A stretch of DNA of 16,434 nt from an uncultured Sphingobacteriaceae bacterium (lineage in GTDB: Bacteria; Bacteroidota; Bacteroidia; Sphingobacteriales; Sphingobacteriaceae): NCBI GenBank assembly GCA_946480915.1, contig CAMLLO010000062.1:1-16434 (forward strand), given 5' to 3'. This document shows positions 1 to 7,886 of this stretch, piece by piece. The notes under the pieces were generated by a model. The model was given only the letters and a program-made list of their open reading frames with translations. It searched no databases and was not told the origin of the DNA. Each line of letters opens with the position of its first letter. The stretch's first letter is position 1. A program made the position numbers and the translations under genes.

Positions 1-1008
1 GACCGCTTTATGACGGGCTACAATGAAACAACTGCACAAGAAAAGTTGGCCCAAATTGTTAACGATTTTGACGTGATCGTTTTTCACGGGCTTACGCGCG
101 TCCATACTAATCTGGCGCTGAGTTCTTCTTTGTATAAAAAAATTGTGTGGCTGTTTTGGGGAGGAGAAGTCTATAACAATCCTATACTTAACAAGGATAT
201 GCTTTTGGGCCCAGCGACTAAACAGTTGTTAGCTCTTAATAATAATTTCTGGATATCGAAAGGAATTAAATATTTAATCCGGAAGTATATTTACCCTTCG
301 TCATTGCTTCGCGATATAGCTGAAGTAGCTACGAACATTAAATATGTAGGGGTTCCGTATGAAGAGGATTTTGCCAGTCTAAAATCGAAAAAAGCCATTC
401 ATCCTGATTGTAAACCATTTATATACAGTTATTATCCACCCGAACATGTGTTTAAAAACTCAGAGGAATTTCCCGCATTAGGTGATAATATTCTTTTGGG
501 TAATTCTGCAACACAAGAAAATAACCACGCCGAAATTTTTGAAATTTTAAGAACGATTGATATCAAGCCAGCTAAAGTGCTAACGATATTAAGCTACGGT
601 GATCTTGAGTATAGGGACAAGATAATAAATCTAGGCTGCCAGATGTTCGCTGAAGACTTCATGCCTATTACAGACTTCATGCCCTTGGAGGAATATAACA
701 AATTGTTAAACACTTGTAGTGTTGCAATAATGAACCATTACCGGCAACAGGCGGTTGGCAATATTTTAAGTTTACTATGGATTGGTGCTAAGGTCTTTTT
801 AAGTGATAGGAATACAATGTTTCATTTCCTTAAAAGAATCGGATGCTATATCTATTCGGTTGATGAAATAGGGGCAGGCAAGGAAGCAGTAAGTCGGCTT
901 ACCCAAGCTCAGGTATTAGAGAATCGACGGATTCTAAAAGATCGACTCTCCACAACAAGGCTCAGTAACAGCTTAAGGGAGTTTTTTAGTAATTTTGGAG
1001 AGCAATAG
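1..1008 (+). CDS. TDP-Fuc4NAc:lipid II Fuc4NAc transferase family glycosyltransferase (WecF-like), 5' partial
   Basis: The frame is open from the first base of the window (Asp-Arg-Phe before the Met at position 10) and the protein lacks the usual N-terminal 30-40 residues of the family, so I read it as cut by the window edge rather than starting at 10. The family (GT56, WecF) transfers 4-acetamido-4,6-dideoxygalactose onto a lipid-linked intermediate at the cytoplasmic membrane face. Visible family signatures are KIVWLFWGGEVY (about residues 45-56), LGNSATQENNH (about 162-172), SYGDLEYRDKI, and FMPLEEYNKLL followed by an NHYRQQAVGNI segment in the second half. The stop is 2 nt before the wzx start, consistent with one operon. 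Family membership is fairly sure; the exact sugar is not, because WecF-like enzymes also occur in O-antigen loci that do not make enterobacterial common antigen. Confidence 0.85.
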   Translation, partial: DRFMTGYNETTAQEKLAQIVNDFDVIVFHGLTRVHTNLALSSSLYKKIVWLFWGGEVYNNPILNKDMLLGPATKQLLALNNNFWISKGIKYLIRKYIYPSSLLRDIAEVATNIKYVGVPYEEDFASLKSKKAIHPDCKPFIYSYYPPEHVFKNSEEFPALGDNILLGNSATQENNHAEIFEILRTIDIKPAKVLTILSYGDLEYRDKIINLGCQMFAEDFMPITDFMPLEEYNKLLNTCSVAIMNHYRQQAVGNILSLLWIGAKVFLSDRNTMFHFLKRIGCYIYSVDEIGAGKEAVSRLTQAQVLENRRILKDRLSTTRLSNSLREFFSNFGEQ

Positions 1009-1010
1009 CG

Positions 1011-2462
1011 ATGCTGAAGAAGTTTTTTAAATTCTCTTTGGGTGGGATTACTGCGGCAGCTATCACTTTTGCATCAACACCTATCATAAGTAACTTAGTT
1101 TCGCCAGCCGATTTTGGCAAATCTGGTTTCATCATACTATGCTACAGTTTTATGTTGCAAGTGATTCTTTTAGGCCTTGATCAGAGTTATGTACGGGAGT
1201 ACTATAATTCGCCTGAAGAAAGCCGTCCGGCCTTATTAAAGCGGTCAGCCATTATTCCAATCATTATAAGTGCTTTATTAATACCGCCATTATTATTCTT
1301 CTATCAACCTATTAGTTACTATCTCGTTGGCGAAGAGAGAAAAGACGTGGTTGTTTTGCTAGGTGCGTTATCATTTGCCGCTACTTTAGAACGTTTTGCA
1401 TCATTAAAGATTAGAATGGCGCAGAACGGGGTAGCATTTTCGATAGTAAAAGTAACTAACTCAATTGTAAACGTTGCTGTTACAATTGTTTATGCAAAGT
1501 ATGTAAAAGCTGATTTGCTCAGTATATTAATAGGATGTCTATCAGGATTAGTAGTATCAACTATAGTTGCAAGTTGCATTGTTACAACAAAAAAGCATGA
1601 AGCAAAATTAGTTGTCAATTCTCCCATATCTATTATAGCGCTTATTAAATATGGTTTGCCATTTATACCGGCATTTATAGTAGGTTGGTTATTCGAGGCA
1701 ATTGATCGGGTAGCAATAAAACAGTATGCAGATTTTAGTCAGCTAGGTTTATATACTGCAGCTATGAAGATTGTAGCAGTACTTACATTGTTACAAACAA
1801 CATTTTCTAATTTTTGGGTACCAGTAGCCTTAGAAGCTTTTGAAAAAGGAACAAATGATACAAAATTATTACTAAGTCGCTGGTTTCAATGCCTCAGCGC
1901 ACTATTTTTCTTAGGAGGCTTAATTTTAATTGCATCTAATCAGCTGTTAATTAAGTTATTTGCTTCAGATTACTCAGATGCTGCAGCTATTATACCTTTT
2001 TTAGTGTTTATACCACTTATAAATACACTATCAGAGATAACTGTTGGCGGAATTAATTTTACGAAGAAAACATATTTGCATATCATTATTTCTATAATAA
2101 GTGCAGTAGTAAGTATAGGTATAACAATCCCATTAGTATCGGCATTTGGTGCTAAAGGCGCAGCGCTATCAGCCGCCTGTTCGTATTTGCTATTTTTTAG
2201 TTTACGAACATATTTTTCATATCGCCTTTTTCCTGTTGATTTTAAGATAAGTAAATTTGCATCCGGTTGTACGGTGTTATTTATATCAGCTACAGCGAAC
2301 ACTTTTTACTCCAATAATGCAGCATCAACAATAGTAACGTATGTATCAATTATCTTGATTTGTATCTTCAACCGCAATGATTTTAAGTATATGATAGACC
2401 AGGTTAAAATATTAACTAGAGGGAATATATTAAACTGTTCGCCTGATTCAAATAATAATTGA
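1011..2462 (+). CDS. wzx: Wzx-type O-antigen/polysaccharide flippase
   Basis: A 483-residue, almost wholly hydrophobic protein with about 12-14 predicted membrane helices, the size and pattern of the polysaccharide transport (PST/MOP) superfamily. The N-terminus (FSLGGITAAAITFASTPIIS, then LVSPADFGKSGF) is the usual first helix plus the 'P-x-x-F/Y-G' loop of Wzx/RfbX proteins. It would flip undecaprenyl-diphosphate-linked repeat units from the cytoplasmic to the periplasmic leaflet, where the Wzy-like protein encoded at 7887-8996 could polymerise them. It starts 2 nt after the WecF-like gene and ends 1 nt before the epimerase. By eye the gene is more AT-rich than its 3' neighbours, common for wzx genes and often a sign of lateral exchange. 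Start ATG chosen for spacing and the natural membrane N-terminus. Confidence 0.9.
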   Translation: MLKKFFKFSLGGITAAAITFASTPIISNLVSPADFGKSGFIILCYSFMLQVILLGLDQSYVREYYNSPEESRPALLKRSAIIPIIISALLIPPLLFFYQPISYYLVGEERKDVVVLLGALSFAATLERFASLKIRMAQNGVAFSIVKVTNSIVNVAVTIVYAKYVKADLLSILIGCLSGLVVSTIVASCIVTTKKHEAKLVVNSPISIIALIKYGLPFIPAFIVGWLFEAIDRVAIKQYADFSQLGLYTAAMKIVAVLTLLQTTFSNFWVPVALEAFEKGTNDTKLLLSRWFQCLSALFFLGGLILIASNQLLIKLFASDYSDAAAIIPFLVFIPLINTLSEITVGGINFTKKTYLHIIISIISAVVSIGITIPLVSAFGAKGAALSAACSYLLFFSLRTYFSYRLFPVDFKISKFASGCTVLFISATANTFYSNNAASTIVTYVSIILICIFNRNDFKYMIDQVKILTRGNILNCSPDSNNN

Positions 2463-2463
2463 T

Positions 2464-3534
2464 ATGAAGATTTGTACTATAGTAGGAGCTCGTCCGCAAT
2501 TTGTCAAGGCCGCAGTAGTATCTAGGGCCATTTTGGAAACAGATGGCGTCATAGAAGTATTGATACACACTGGTCAACATTTTGATGCCAACATGTCTGA
2601 TGTTTTTTTCACAGAACTTGATATACCCAAACCTGATTATAACTTAAAAATCGGCGGTGGTACTCATGGACAGAATACAGGTCGTATGATTGAAGGTATT
2701 GAGAAAGTGCTGATAGATGAAGAACCTGATTATGTACTGGTTTATGGTGATACAGACTCTACGCTTGCGGGCGCTTTAGCAGCTGCAAAACTACATATAC
2801 CAATAGCTCACGTTGAGGCGGGTTTGCGGTCTTTTAACCGCAGAATGCCCGAAGAAATAAATCGGGTATTAACAGATCATGCTGCTACCCTATTATTTGC
2901 ACCTACCGATACTGCCGTTGAAAATTTAGTTAGTGAAGGTATTGCAGCTGAAAAAATAAGTCAGGTGGGCGACGTAATGTTTGATGCTACGCTGTATTAT
3001 GGTAAAAAAACTCGCCGTCCGGAACTTTCAGGTATTAAGGATACCTTTATAATGTGCACTGTACATCGTGCAGAAAACACGAATGATCAGCAAAAGCTGC
3101 GTGAAATCGTAGGTGCATTAAATCAAATTGCCGAAACTACGCAAGTGGTTTTACCTATTCACCCTAGAACGGCAGGCATCATCAATAAAATGGGTGATGT
3201 AAAGCTGAGTGATAATGTTATGGTAATTGAACCCGTTGGATTTTTGGAAATGCATTGGTTGCTTCAAAATTGCGCAATGGTAATGACGGATAGTGGCGGT
3301 GTACAAAAAGAGGCTTTCTTTCACGGGAAGGCATGTGTTACACTTCGAGATGAAACCGAGTGGATAGAACTGGTTCACTCTGGCGTAAATAAATTGGCTG
3401 CTCCTGGTAGCGCCTATATTCCTGATGTTGTGGCAGAAATGACCAAATTAAAAATCAATCCTTCGTTAAATCTTTACGGAGATGGAAATGCAGGGAAAAA
3501 AATAGTAAAGATTATCAAGAACAGGGGGATATAG
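2464..3534 (+). CDS. wecB: Non-hydrolysing UDP-N-acetylglucosamine 2-epimerase family protein (WbpI/WecB-like)
   Basis: A 356-residue cytoplasmic enzyme of the GT-B-fold 2-epimerase family, which inverts C2 of UDP-GlcNAc-type sugars. Motifs: GARPQF (8-13), HTGQHFDANMSD (35-46), YGDTDST (94-100), HVEAGLRSFN (116-125), PEEINR (129-134) and TDSGGVQKEAFFHGK (about 275-289). The GARPQF / HTGQHFDANMSD forms, as I recall the families, match P. aeruginosa WbpI (UDP-GlcNAc3NAcA 2-epimerase) better than E. coli WecB (GTRPEAIK, TAQHREMLD). With HisH, HisF and WbpG homologues directly downstream, a WbpI-type role making a ManNAc3NAcA-like precursor is my preferred reading. A FnlC/WbjD-type role in L-FucNAc synthesis is the main alternative. 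The symbol is given at family level only. The gene is 7 nt from hisH. Confidence 0.9.
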   Translation: MKICTIVGARPQFVKAAVVSRAILETDGVIEVLIHTGQHFDANMSDVFFTELDIPKPDYNLKIGGGTHGQNTGRMIEGIEKVLIDEEPDYVLVYGDTDSTLAGALAAAKLHIPIAHVEAGLRSFNRRMPEEINRVLTDHAATLLFAPTDTAVENLVSEGIAAEKISQVGDVMFDATLYYGKKTRRPELSGIKDTFIMCTVHRAENTNDQQKLREIVGALNQIAETTQVVLPIHPRTAGIINKMGDVKLSDNVMVIEPVGFLEMHWLLQNCAMVMTDSGGVQKEAFFHGKACVTLRDETEWIELVHSGVNKLAAPGSAYIPDVVAEMTKLKINPSLNLYGDGNAGKKIVKIIKNRGI

Positions 3535-3541
3535 ATTTAAT

Positions 3542-4171
3542 ATGGAAAATGTTGTAGTTCATATACCTAACCTATCGCTTGGTAATACGCAATCAGTTGT
3601 TAATATGATCAACCGCGTGGGAGGCGAGGTGATTATTGCTAAAACACCTGAAGAATTATCTTTGGCAAAAAAGATTATATTGCCGGGTGTTGGGGCTTTT
3701 GATGTGGGCATGAATGAACTTAGGGAACATGGATGGATAGATGTGCTTAATAAGCTGGTGCTTGACAAAAAAGTACCGATATTAGGCATTTGCCTGGGCA
3801 TGCAATTTTTTTTCGAGGGGAGCGAAGAAGGCGTTCTACCTGGGTTGGGATGGATATCCGGCCGGCTGAAACGTTTTGTAAGCACCCAGGAAAATGGGAT
3901 AAAAATCCCGCACATGGGCTGGAATGCTGTACATGTATATCGGCCCGACAGTATTATCCCCACCATGGAAGAGGAATTAAGATATTATTTTGTACATTCA
4001 TATTACGCTATATGTGGAGATACCACTGATTTGGTAGCTACTGCCCATCATGGATCTGATGTTACCGCAGCAGTGCAACGCAATAACATATATGGTGTAC
4101 AATTCCATCCCGAAAAGAGCCACACTTTTGGAATGGCCTTATTAAAAAACTTTTTATCTGTTAAATGCTGA
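3542..4171 (+). CDS. hisH: HisH-type glutamine amidotransferase subunit (acetamidino-sugar pathway)
   Basis: A 209-residue class I (triad) glutaminase that releases ammonia from glutamine. The nucleophile elbow GICLGMQ places the catalytic Cys at residue 84, and the FHPEKSH segment supplies His189 and Glu191, so the triad is complete. Length is normal for HisH. No other histidine biosynthesis gene is nearby. The gene sits between a WbpI-like epimerase and HisF-like and WbpG-like genes, as hisH2 does in P. aeruginosa O-antigen loci, so its ammonia is most likely delivered through the HisF-like partner to the WbpG-like amidotransferase to form an acetamidino group. The stop overlaps the next start by 7 nt, which suggests coupled translation and 1:1 synthesis of the two subunits. 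Family assignment is certain; the pathway is inferred from context. Confidence 0.93.
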   Translation: MENVVVHIPNLSLGNTQSVVNMINRVGGEVIIAKTPEELSLAKKIILPGVGAFDVGMNELREHGWIDVLNKLVLDKKVPILGICLGMQFFFEGSEEGVLPGLGWISGRLKRFVSTQENGIKIPHMGWNAVHVYRPDSIIPTMEEELRYYFVHSYYAICGDTTDLVATAHHGSDVTAAVQRNNIYGVQFHPEKSHTFGMALLKNFLSVKC

Positions 4172-4926
4172 AACACCGAGTAATTCCTGCGTTGCTTTTG
4201 AAGAATGGCGGACTTTATAAAACCTTAAAGTTCGACAAACCCAAGTATGTAGGCGATCCGATCAATGCTATCCGTATCTTCAACACCAAACAGGTTGATG
4301 AGTTGATGGTAATTGATATAGATGCCAGCAAATCACAAAAAGAACCCAATTACTCACTGATTGAACAGTTTGCAGGGGAGTGCTTTATGCCGTTATGTTA
4401 CGGAGGTGGAATTAAGACTGTTGAACAGGCATCAAGAATTTTTAAACTCGGCGTAGAAAAAGTGTGCCTGCAAACCGCAGTACTTGATAACACCAAACTG
4501 ATAAAAGACCTTGCAGACAGATTTGGAAGCCAAAGCGTAGTGGTTTCAGTCGACGTAAAAAAGGATTGGCTGCAGCGGCCTAAACTATATAAAGCAAGTA
4601 CGGCTCAAACTCTTTCAAAAAATTGGTTGACTTATATTAAAGAAGCTGTTGATGCAGGCGCAGGTGAAATTCTATTAAATGCTGTTGACCGCGACGGTAC
4701 ATTGCAGGGCGCGGATTTAAACTTCATCAGCCAGGCGAGTGCCGAAATATCAACCCCTTTAATTGCTTTGGGCGGCATAGGCAGCTTAAAGGATATTAAA
4801 GATGCAATTGATTCTGGTGCCAGCGCAGTAGCAGCTGGTGCTTTTTTCGTATTTCATGGCCCTCACAGAGCTGTGTTGATTACTTATCCTGAATACAAAG
4901 AGTTAGAAAAATTATTAAAATATTAA
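4165..4926 (+). CDS. hisF: HisF-like (AglZ/HisF2) acetamidino modification protein
   Basis: A 253-residue (beta/alpha)8 barrel homologous to the HisF cyclase subunit of imidazole glycerol phosphate synthase. FGSQSVVVSVD carries Asp130 and DRDGT and the phosphate-binding GGIGS are present. The other catalytic acid of true HisF, Asp11 (in a 'P/A-C-L-D-V-K' strand), is replaced: the strand reads IPALLLKNG, with Leu at position 11. This fits a protein that has kept the barrel and ammonia tunnel but not the cyclase reaction, as expected for the HisF2/AglZ group that works with HisH2 and WbpG. It overlaps hisH by 7 nt and is followed after 1 nt by the amidotransferase, an arrangement typical of a three-part complex. 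Do not annotate it as a histidine biosynthesis enzyme. Confidence 0.92.
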   Translation: MLKHRVIPALLLKNGGLYKTLKFDKPKYVGDPINAIRIFNTKQVDELMVIDIDASKSQKEPNYSLIEQFAGECFMPLCYGGGIKTVEQASRIFKLGVEKVCLQTAVLDNTKLIKDLADRFGSQSVVVSVDVKKDWLQRPKLYKASTAQTLSKNWLTYIKEAVDAGAGEILLNAVDRDGTLQGADLNFISQASAEISTPLIALGGIGSLKDIKDAIDSGASAVAAGAFFVFHGPHRAVLITYPEYKELEKLLKY

Positions 4927-4927
4927 T

Positions 4928-6046
4928 ATGGCGACTTTAGACCAAATTTGCACCCGTTGCGTAATGGATACCACAGATCCGACTATTGTATTCGATGAGA
5001 ATGGAGTTTGCAATCATTGCCACACTCATGATGAGGAGATGAGGAGGAAAGTGGTTCAGGGAGCCGCTGGCGAAAAAAAGCTTGCCGAAATTGTAAGCAG
5101 AATAAAACAGCAGAATAAAAACAATAAGTACGATTGTGTAATAGGAGTTAGTGGAGGAGTTGACAGTACGTTTGTTGCTTACAAGGTAAAACAACTTGGG
5201 TTAAGGCCGCTGGCTGTACATCTAGACAATGGATGGGACTCAGAGCTTGCTATTAAAAATGTGGAAAATATATGCCGGAAGCTGGATATTGATCTTCATA
5301 CGATTGTGCTGGATTGGAACGAATTTCGTGATTTACAACTCGCTTTCCTTAGGGCCTCTACCCCCGACTCAGAAATCCCAAGTGATCACGCCATTGTTGT
5401 TTCCATGCTCGACACAGCTAAAATGATAGGTGTTAACCATATTCTTACCGGATATAATGTCAGGACGGAAACTCACCTGCCTGCTGAATGGTCACAAGGG
5501 CATTTTGACTGGGGCTACATCAAAAACGTTCAAAAGAAATTTGGTACTGTTACGCTAAAAACGTTCCCACATCTTACCTTGTTTAATTTTCTGTTTCCAC
5601 CTTACGGTAAAAAATTCATTAACATTCTAAATTACATAGAGTATTCGAAGAAGGATGCTATGCCGATACTGGAAAAAGAAATCGGGTGGCGTTACTATGG
5701 GGGGAAGCACTACGAGTCAATCTATACCCGTTGGTTCCAAGGGTATTGGTTACCAACCAAGTTTGGATACGACAAACGCAAATCCCACCTGTCAAGCCTA
5801 ATCTGTGCTGGAGAAATAACCCGGGATGAGGGGCTTGAAGAGCTAAAAGAGGATACATATCCGCCCGAATTGCAGAAAGAAGATACCGCTTATGTTCTGA
5901 AAAAATTTGATTTGACAAAGGAACAGCTGGATGCTATCCTGTATGCACCTAAAAAATCTTACTGGGATTACAAACCTTACGGGCGTATCTATAGAACTGG
6001 CTTATTTAAGGCACTTAGAAAGTTATACCGCGCTATAAAGAAATAA
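4928..6046 (+). CDS. wbpG: N-acetyl sugar amidotransferase (WbpG/PseA/WbuX family)
   Basis: A 372-residue cytoplasmic enzyme. A Cys4 zinc-type knot lies at the N-terminus (C8, C11, C28, C31), followed by an ATP-pyrophosphatase loop, IGVSGGVDS (about 72-80). PP-loop enzymes adenylate their substrate. In this family (WbpG of P. aeruginosa, PseA of Campylobacter, WbuX of E. coli O145) an N-acetyl group is activated and ammonia from HisH/HisF replaces the oxygen, giving an acetamidino (amidine) sugar. Other matching blocks are LAVHLDNGWDSELA and LTGYNVRTETHLP. Length is as expected. Position immediately after hisF (1 nt) supports the functional link. The acceptor sugar cannot be read from sequence; a ManNAc3NAcA-like or L-FucNAc-like residue fits the neighbouring epimerase. 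Start ATG chosen by spacing and intact Cys knot. Confidence 0.92.
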   Translation: MATLDQICTRCVMDTTDPTIVFDENGVCNHCHTHDEEMRRKVVQGAAGEKKLAEIVSRIKQQNKNNKYDCVIGVSGGVDSTFVAYKVKQLGLRPLAVHLDNGWDSELAIKNVENICRKLDIDLHTIVLDWNEFRDLQLAFLRASTPDSEIPSDHAIVVSMLDTAKMIGVNHILTGYNVRTETHLPAEWSQGHFDWGYIKNVQKKFGTVTLKTFPHLTLFNFLFPPYGKKFINILNYIEYSKKDAMPILEKEIGWRYYGGKHYESIYTRWFQGYWLPTKFGYDKRKSHLSSLICAGEITRDEGLEELKEDTYPPELQKEDTAYVLKKFDLTKEQLDAILYAPKKSYWDYKPYGRIYRTGLFKALRKLYRAIKK

Positions 6047-6055
6047 ACTACCTGC

Positions 6056-7267
6056 ATGAAAAAAGTCATAATGCTGGCGACGTACTTTCCTCCGGCAGGT
6101 GGTATCAGCACTTTTCGTATTACCAAATTTGTAAAGTTTCTGCCCCAATTTAACTGGCAGCCCGTTGTGCTTAGCGTCAATGAAGAGTCGTACCGCGAAT
6201 GCGATTTTTTAATAGACGAAACATTACTTAAAGATGTTGCCGATGATTTGATTATCTACCGAACCGGTATAGCAAAGGAGCCCACTTTTTTAAAGAGCCT
6301 GCGGAAGGGCTTACCTACCCGTTGGCTTAAACCTCTTTTTGCTATCGTTGGCGAGATTATTAAAAGGGAAAAGCCAGCTTTGCTATTTGCCACCGGCGAT
6401 CCGTTTTTCCCTTTATTAGTTGCGCCTTTTGCTAAGCGTCGTTATGGGATTGATTATATTATCGATCTGCGCGACCCTTGGAAATTAGCGGTAATTGATA
6501 ACCCAATTAAAGGTATAAAGGGAAAAATATTTCAACCGCTTAATAACCTTCTTGAGCCCCGGGTACTAAAAAAAGCATCCAAAATTATTGTAGTGTCAGA
6601 GAAAATGGCCAAAGATTACAGACAGGCATACCCGGAACGCAATCCGGAGGACTTTGTAGTGATTCCTAATGGTTACGACCCTGACGATTATGATTCTACC
6701 AGTCCGGCCTTATTTGAGGATTTTACGGTTACTTATGCAGGTAAGTTCTTGTCAGGAAAATCGTTTCGTAACCCCGCCCCTTTTTTACAGGCGATGAAAA
6801 TACTGCGCCAAAAAGGAATAAAGGTTATCTTCAGATATGTGGGCCCGGTTAATCCGGAGGTAGATGAGCTTGTGGCTCAAAACGGCATGAGTGATCAGTT
6901 TCAATCAACAGGTTATCTTTCTTATCAGGATACAATTGCCAATATGAAGGGCTCAGACTTGCTGCTGCTGATTGGCAGCGGACAGGAAACTGAACAGACC
7001 GGTAAAATCTTTGATTATTTGGGCTGCAGGCGACCTATTTTGGCGTTAGCCGGTGAAAAAGGTGGTATAGCTGATGTGGTTAAAGGAATTGAAGAGATTA
7101 CATTGATTGCTAACAAAGATCCTCAGTCGATTGCTAATGAAGTTGAAGAGTTTTATAACAAACAGAGTAGACAACCTGTTGAAAGAACTAATATTGACAG
7201 ATTTTCACGGTCGAGTCTTACAGGGGAGTTAGTAAAAGTATTTGATTCAGTGCTGCAGAAGCAATAA
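6056..7267 (+). CDS. GT4-type glycosyltransferase (WbpH-like position)
   Basis: A 403-residue GT-B glycosyltransferase. The N-terminal domain opens with a Rossmann strand and glycine loop (MLATYFPPAGGIST, about 6-19), contains the LRDPW segment (about 139-143) often seen in this subgroup, and is followed by a linker with VIPNGYDPDDYD (about 202-213). The C-terminal domain starts with VTYAGKF and has a donor-site block around ETEQTGKIFDYLGCRRPIL (about 310-328), the counterpart of the E-x7-E region. It probably adds one sugar to the growing undecaprenyl-linked repeat unit on the cytoplasmic side. Its place just after the amidotransferase equals that of wbpH in P. aeruginosa O5, but donor and linkage cannot be predicted. 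Confidence 0.85.
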   Translation: MKKVIMLATYFPPAGGISTFRITKFVKFLPQFNWQPVVLSVNEESYRECDFLIDETLLKDVADDLIIYRTGIAKEPTFLKSLRKGLPTRWLKPLFAIVGEIIKREKPALLFATGDPFFPLLVAPFAKRRYGIDYIIDLRDPWKLAVIDNPIKGIKGKIFQPLNNLLEPRVLKKASKIIVVSEKMAKDYRQAYPERNPEDFVVIPNGYDPDDYDSTSPALFEDFTVTYAGKFLSGKSFRNPAPFLQAMKILRQKGIKVIFRYVGPVNPEVDELVAQNGMSDQFQSTGYLSYQDTIANMKGSDLLLLIGSGQETEQTGKIFDYLGCRRPILALAGEKGGIADVVKGIEEITLIANKDPQSIANEVEEFYNKQSRQPVERTNIDRFSRSSLTGELVKVFDSVLQKQ

Positions 7268-7294
7268 TAGCCATATCTCCAATAGTTGTAAACT

Positions 7295-7876
7295 ATGTTA
7301 AAAGCCGCGAAAAAAATATATTACCTGTTTATTTCAATTTTGGCACTACCTGCTTCCTTACTGTTTATTATTGCAGGGAAGATGGCAATATTTTGCGGAG
7401 CTTTTTCAGAAGTGTCAATCATGGCCTCAAGAATCCCCTTCGACTATGGGGTTAGAGTTCGTTATTTTTATTACAAGTTTACATTAAAGAGTCTTGGCCG
7501 TAATGTTAAATTTAAGTACGGTACATTTTGCCAGTACCCTACTGCAGTAATTGGTAACAGAGTGTTATTTGGTTACCATAATGCAATTGGAGAGGTTATT
7601 ATTGGTGACGATGTAATAGTGGGAGGCTTTGTAAATTTTGTAAGCGGCACAAAGCAACATTCGTTTGAGGACGATAGCCAACCCATCAGCACGCAGAAGT
7701 CGGCTGGAAGAGCGACAATCAATATAGGCTCGGATGTGTGGATAGGCAGCAATGCAGTTGTAGCGGCAGATGTGGGCTCAAGATGCGTAATTGCAACTGG
7801 CAGTATTTTGGTGCGCCCTGCGGAGAGCCGCAGCGTTTATGGCGGTAACCCTGCAAAGCTGATTAAGACAATCTAA
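7295..7876 (+). CDS. Left-handed beta-helix (hexapeptide repeat) acyltransferase
   Basis: A 193-residue protein. Residues about 8-37 form a hydrophobic stretch that could anchor it to the membrane. From about residue 75 to the end it shows hexapeptide repeats ([LIV]-G-x-x-x-x), for example VIIGDDVIVGG and INIGSDVWIGSNAVV, ending in the GGNPAKLI tail common to sugar O/N-acetyltransferases. His122 in GTKQHSF sits where the catalytic base of xenobiotic-type LbH transferases is found. It likely acetylates (or otherwise acylates) a sugar of the repeat unit or a nucleotide sugar. Substrate is unknown; a WbpD-like N-acetylation role is possible but the N-terminal hydrophobic segment argues for a decoration role. 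27 nt separate it from the GT4 gene upstream. Confidence 0.85.
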   Translation: MLKAAKKIYYLFISILALPASLLFIIAGKMAIFCGAFSEVSIMASRIPFDYGVRVRYFYYKFTLKSLGRNVKFKYGTFCQYPTAVIGNRVLFGYHNAIGEVIIGDDVIVGGFVNFVSGTKQHSFEDDSQPISTQKSAGRATINIGSDVWIGSNAVVAADVGSRCVIATGSILVRPAESRSVYGGNPAKLIKTI

Positions 7877-7886
7877 AAAATAAAAG

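Noticed and set aside
3542..4926. hisH-hisF as part of a histidine biosynthesis operon
   Set aside because: No other his genes are present, the HisF-like protein has Leu at the catalytic Asp11 position, and the pair sits next to a WbpG-type amidotransferase in a polysaccharide locus.
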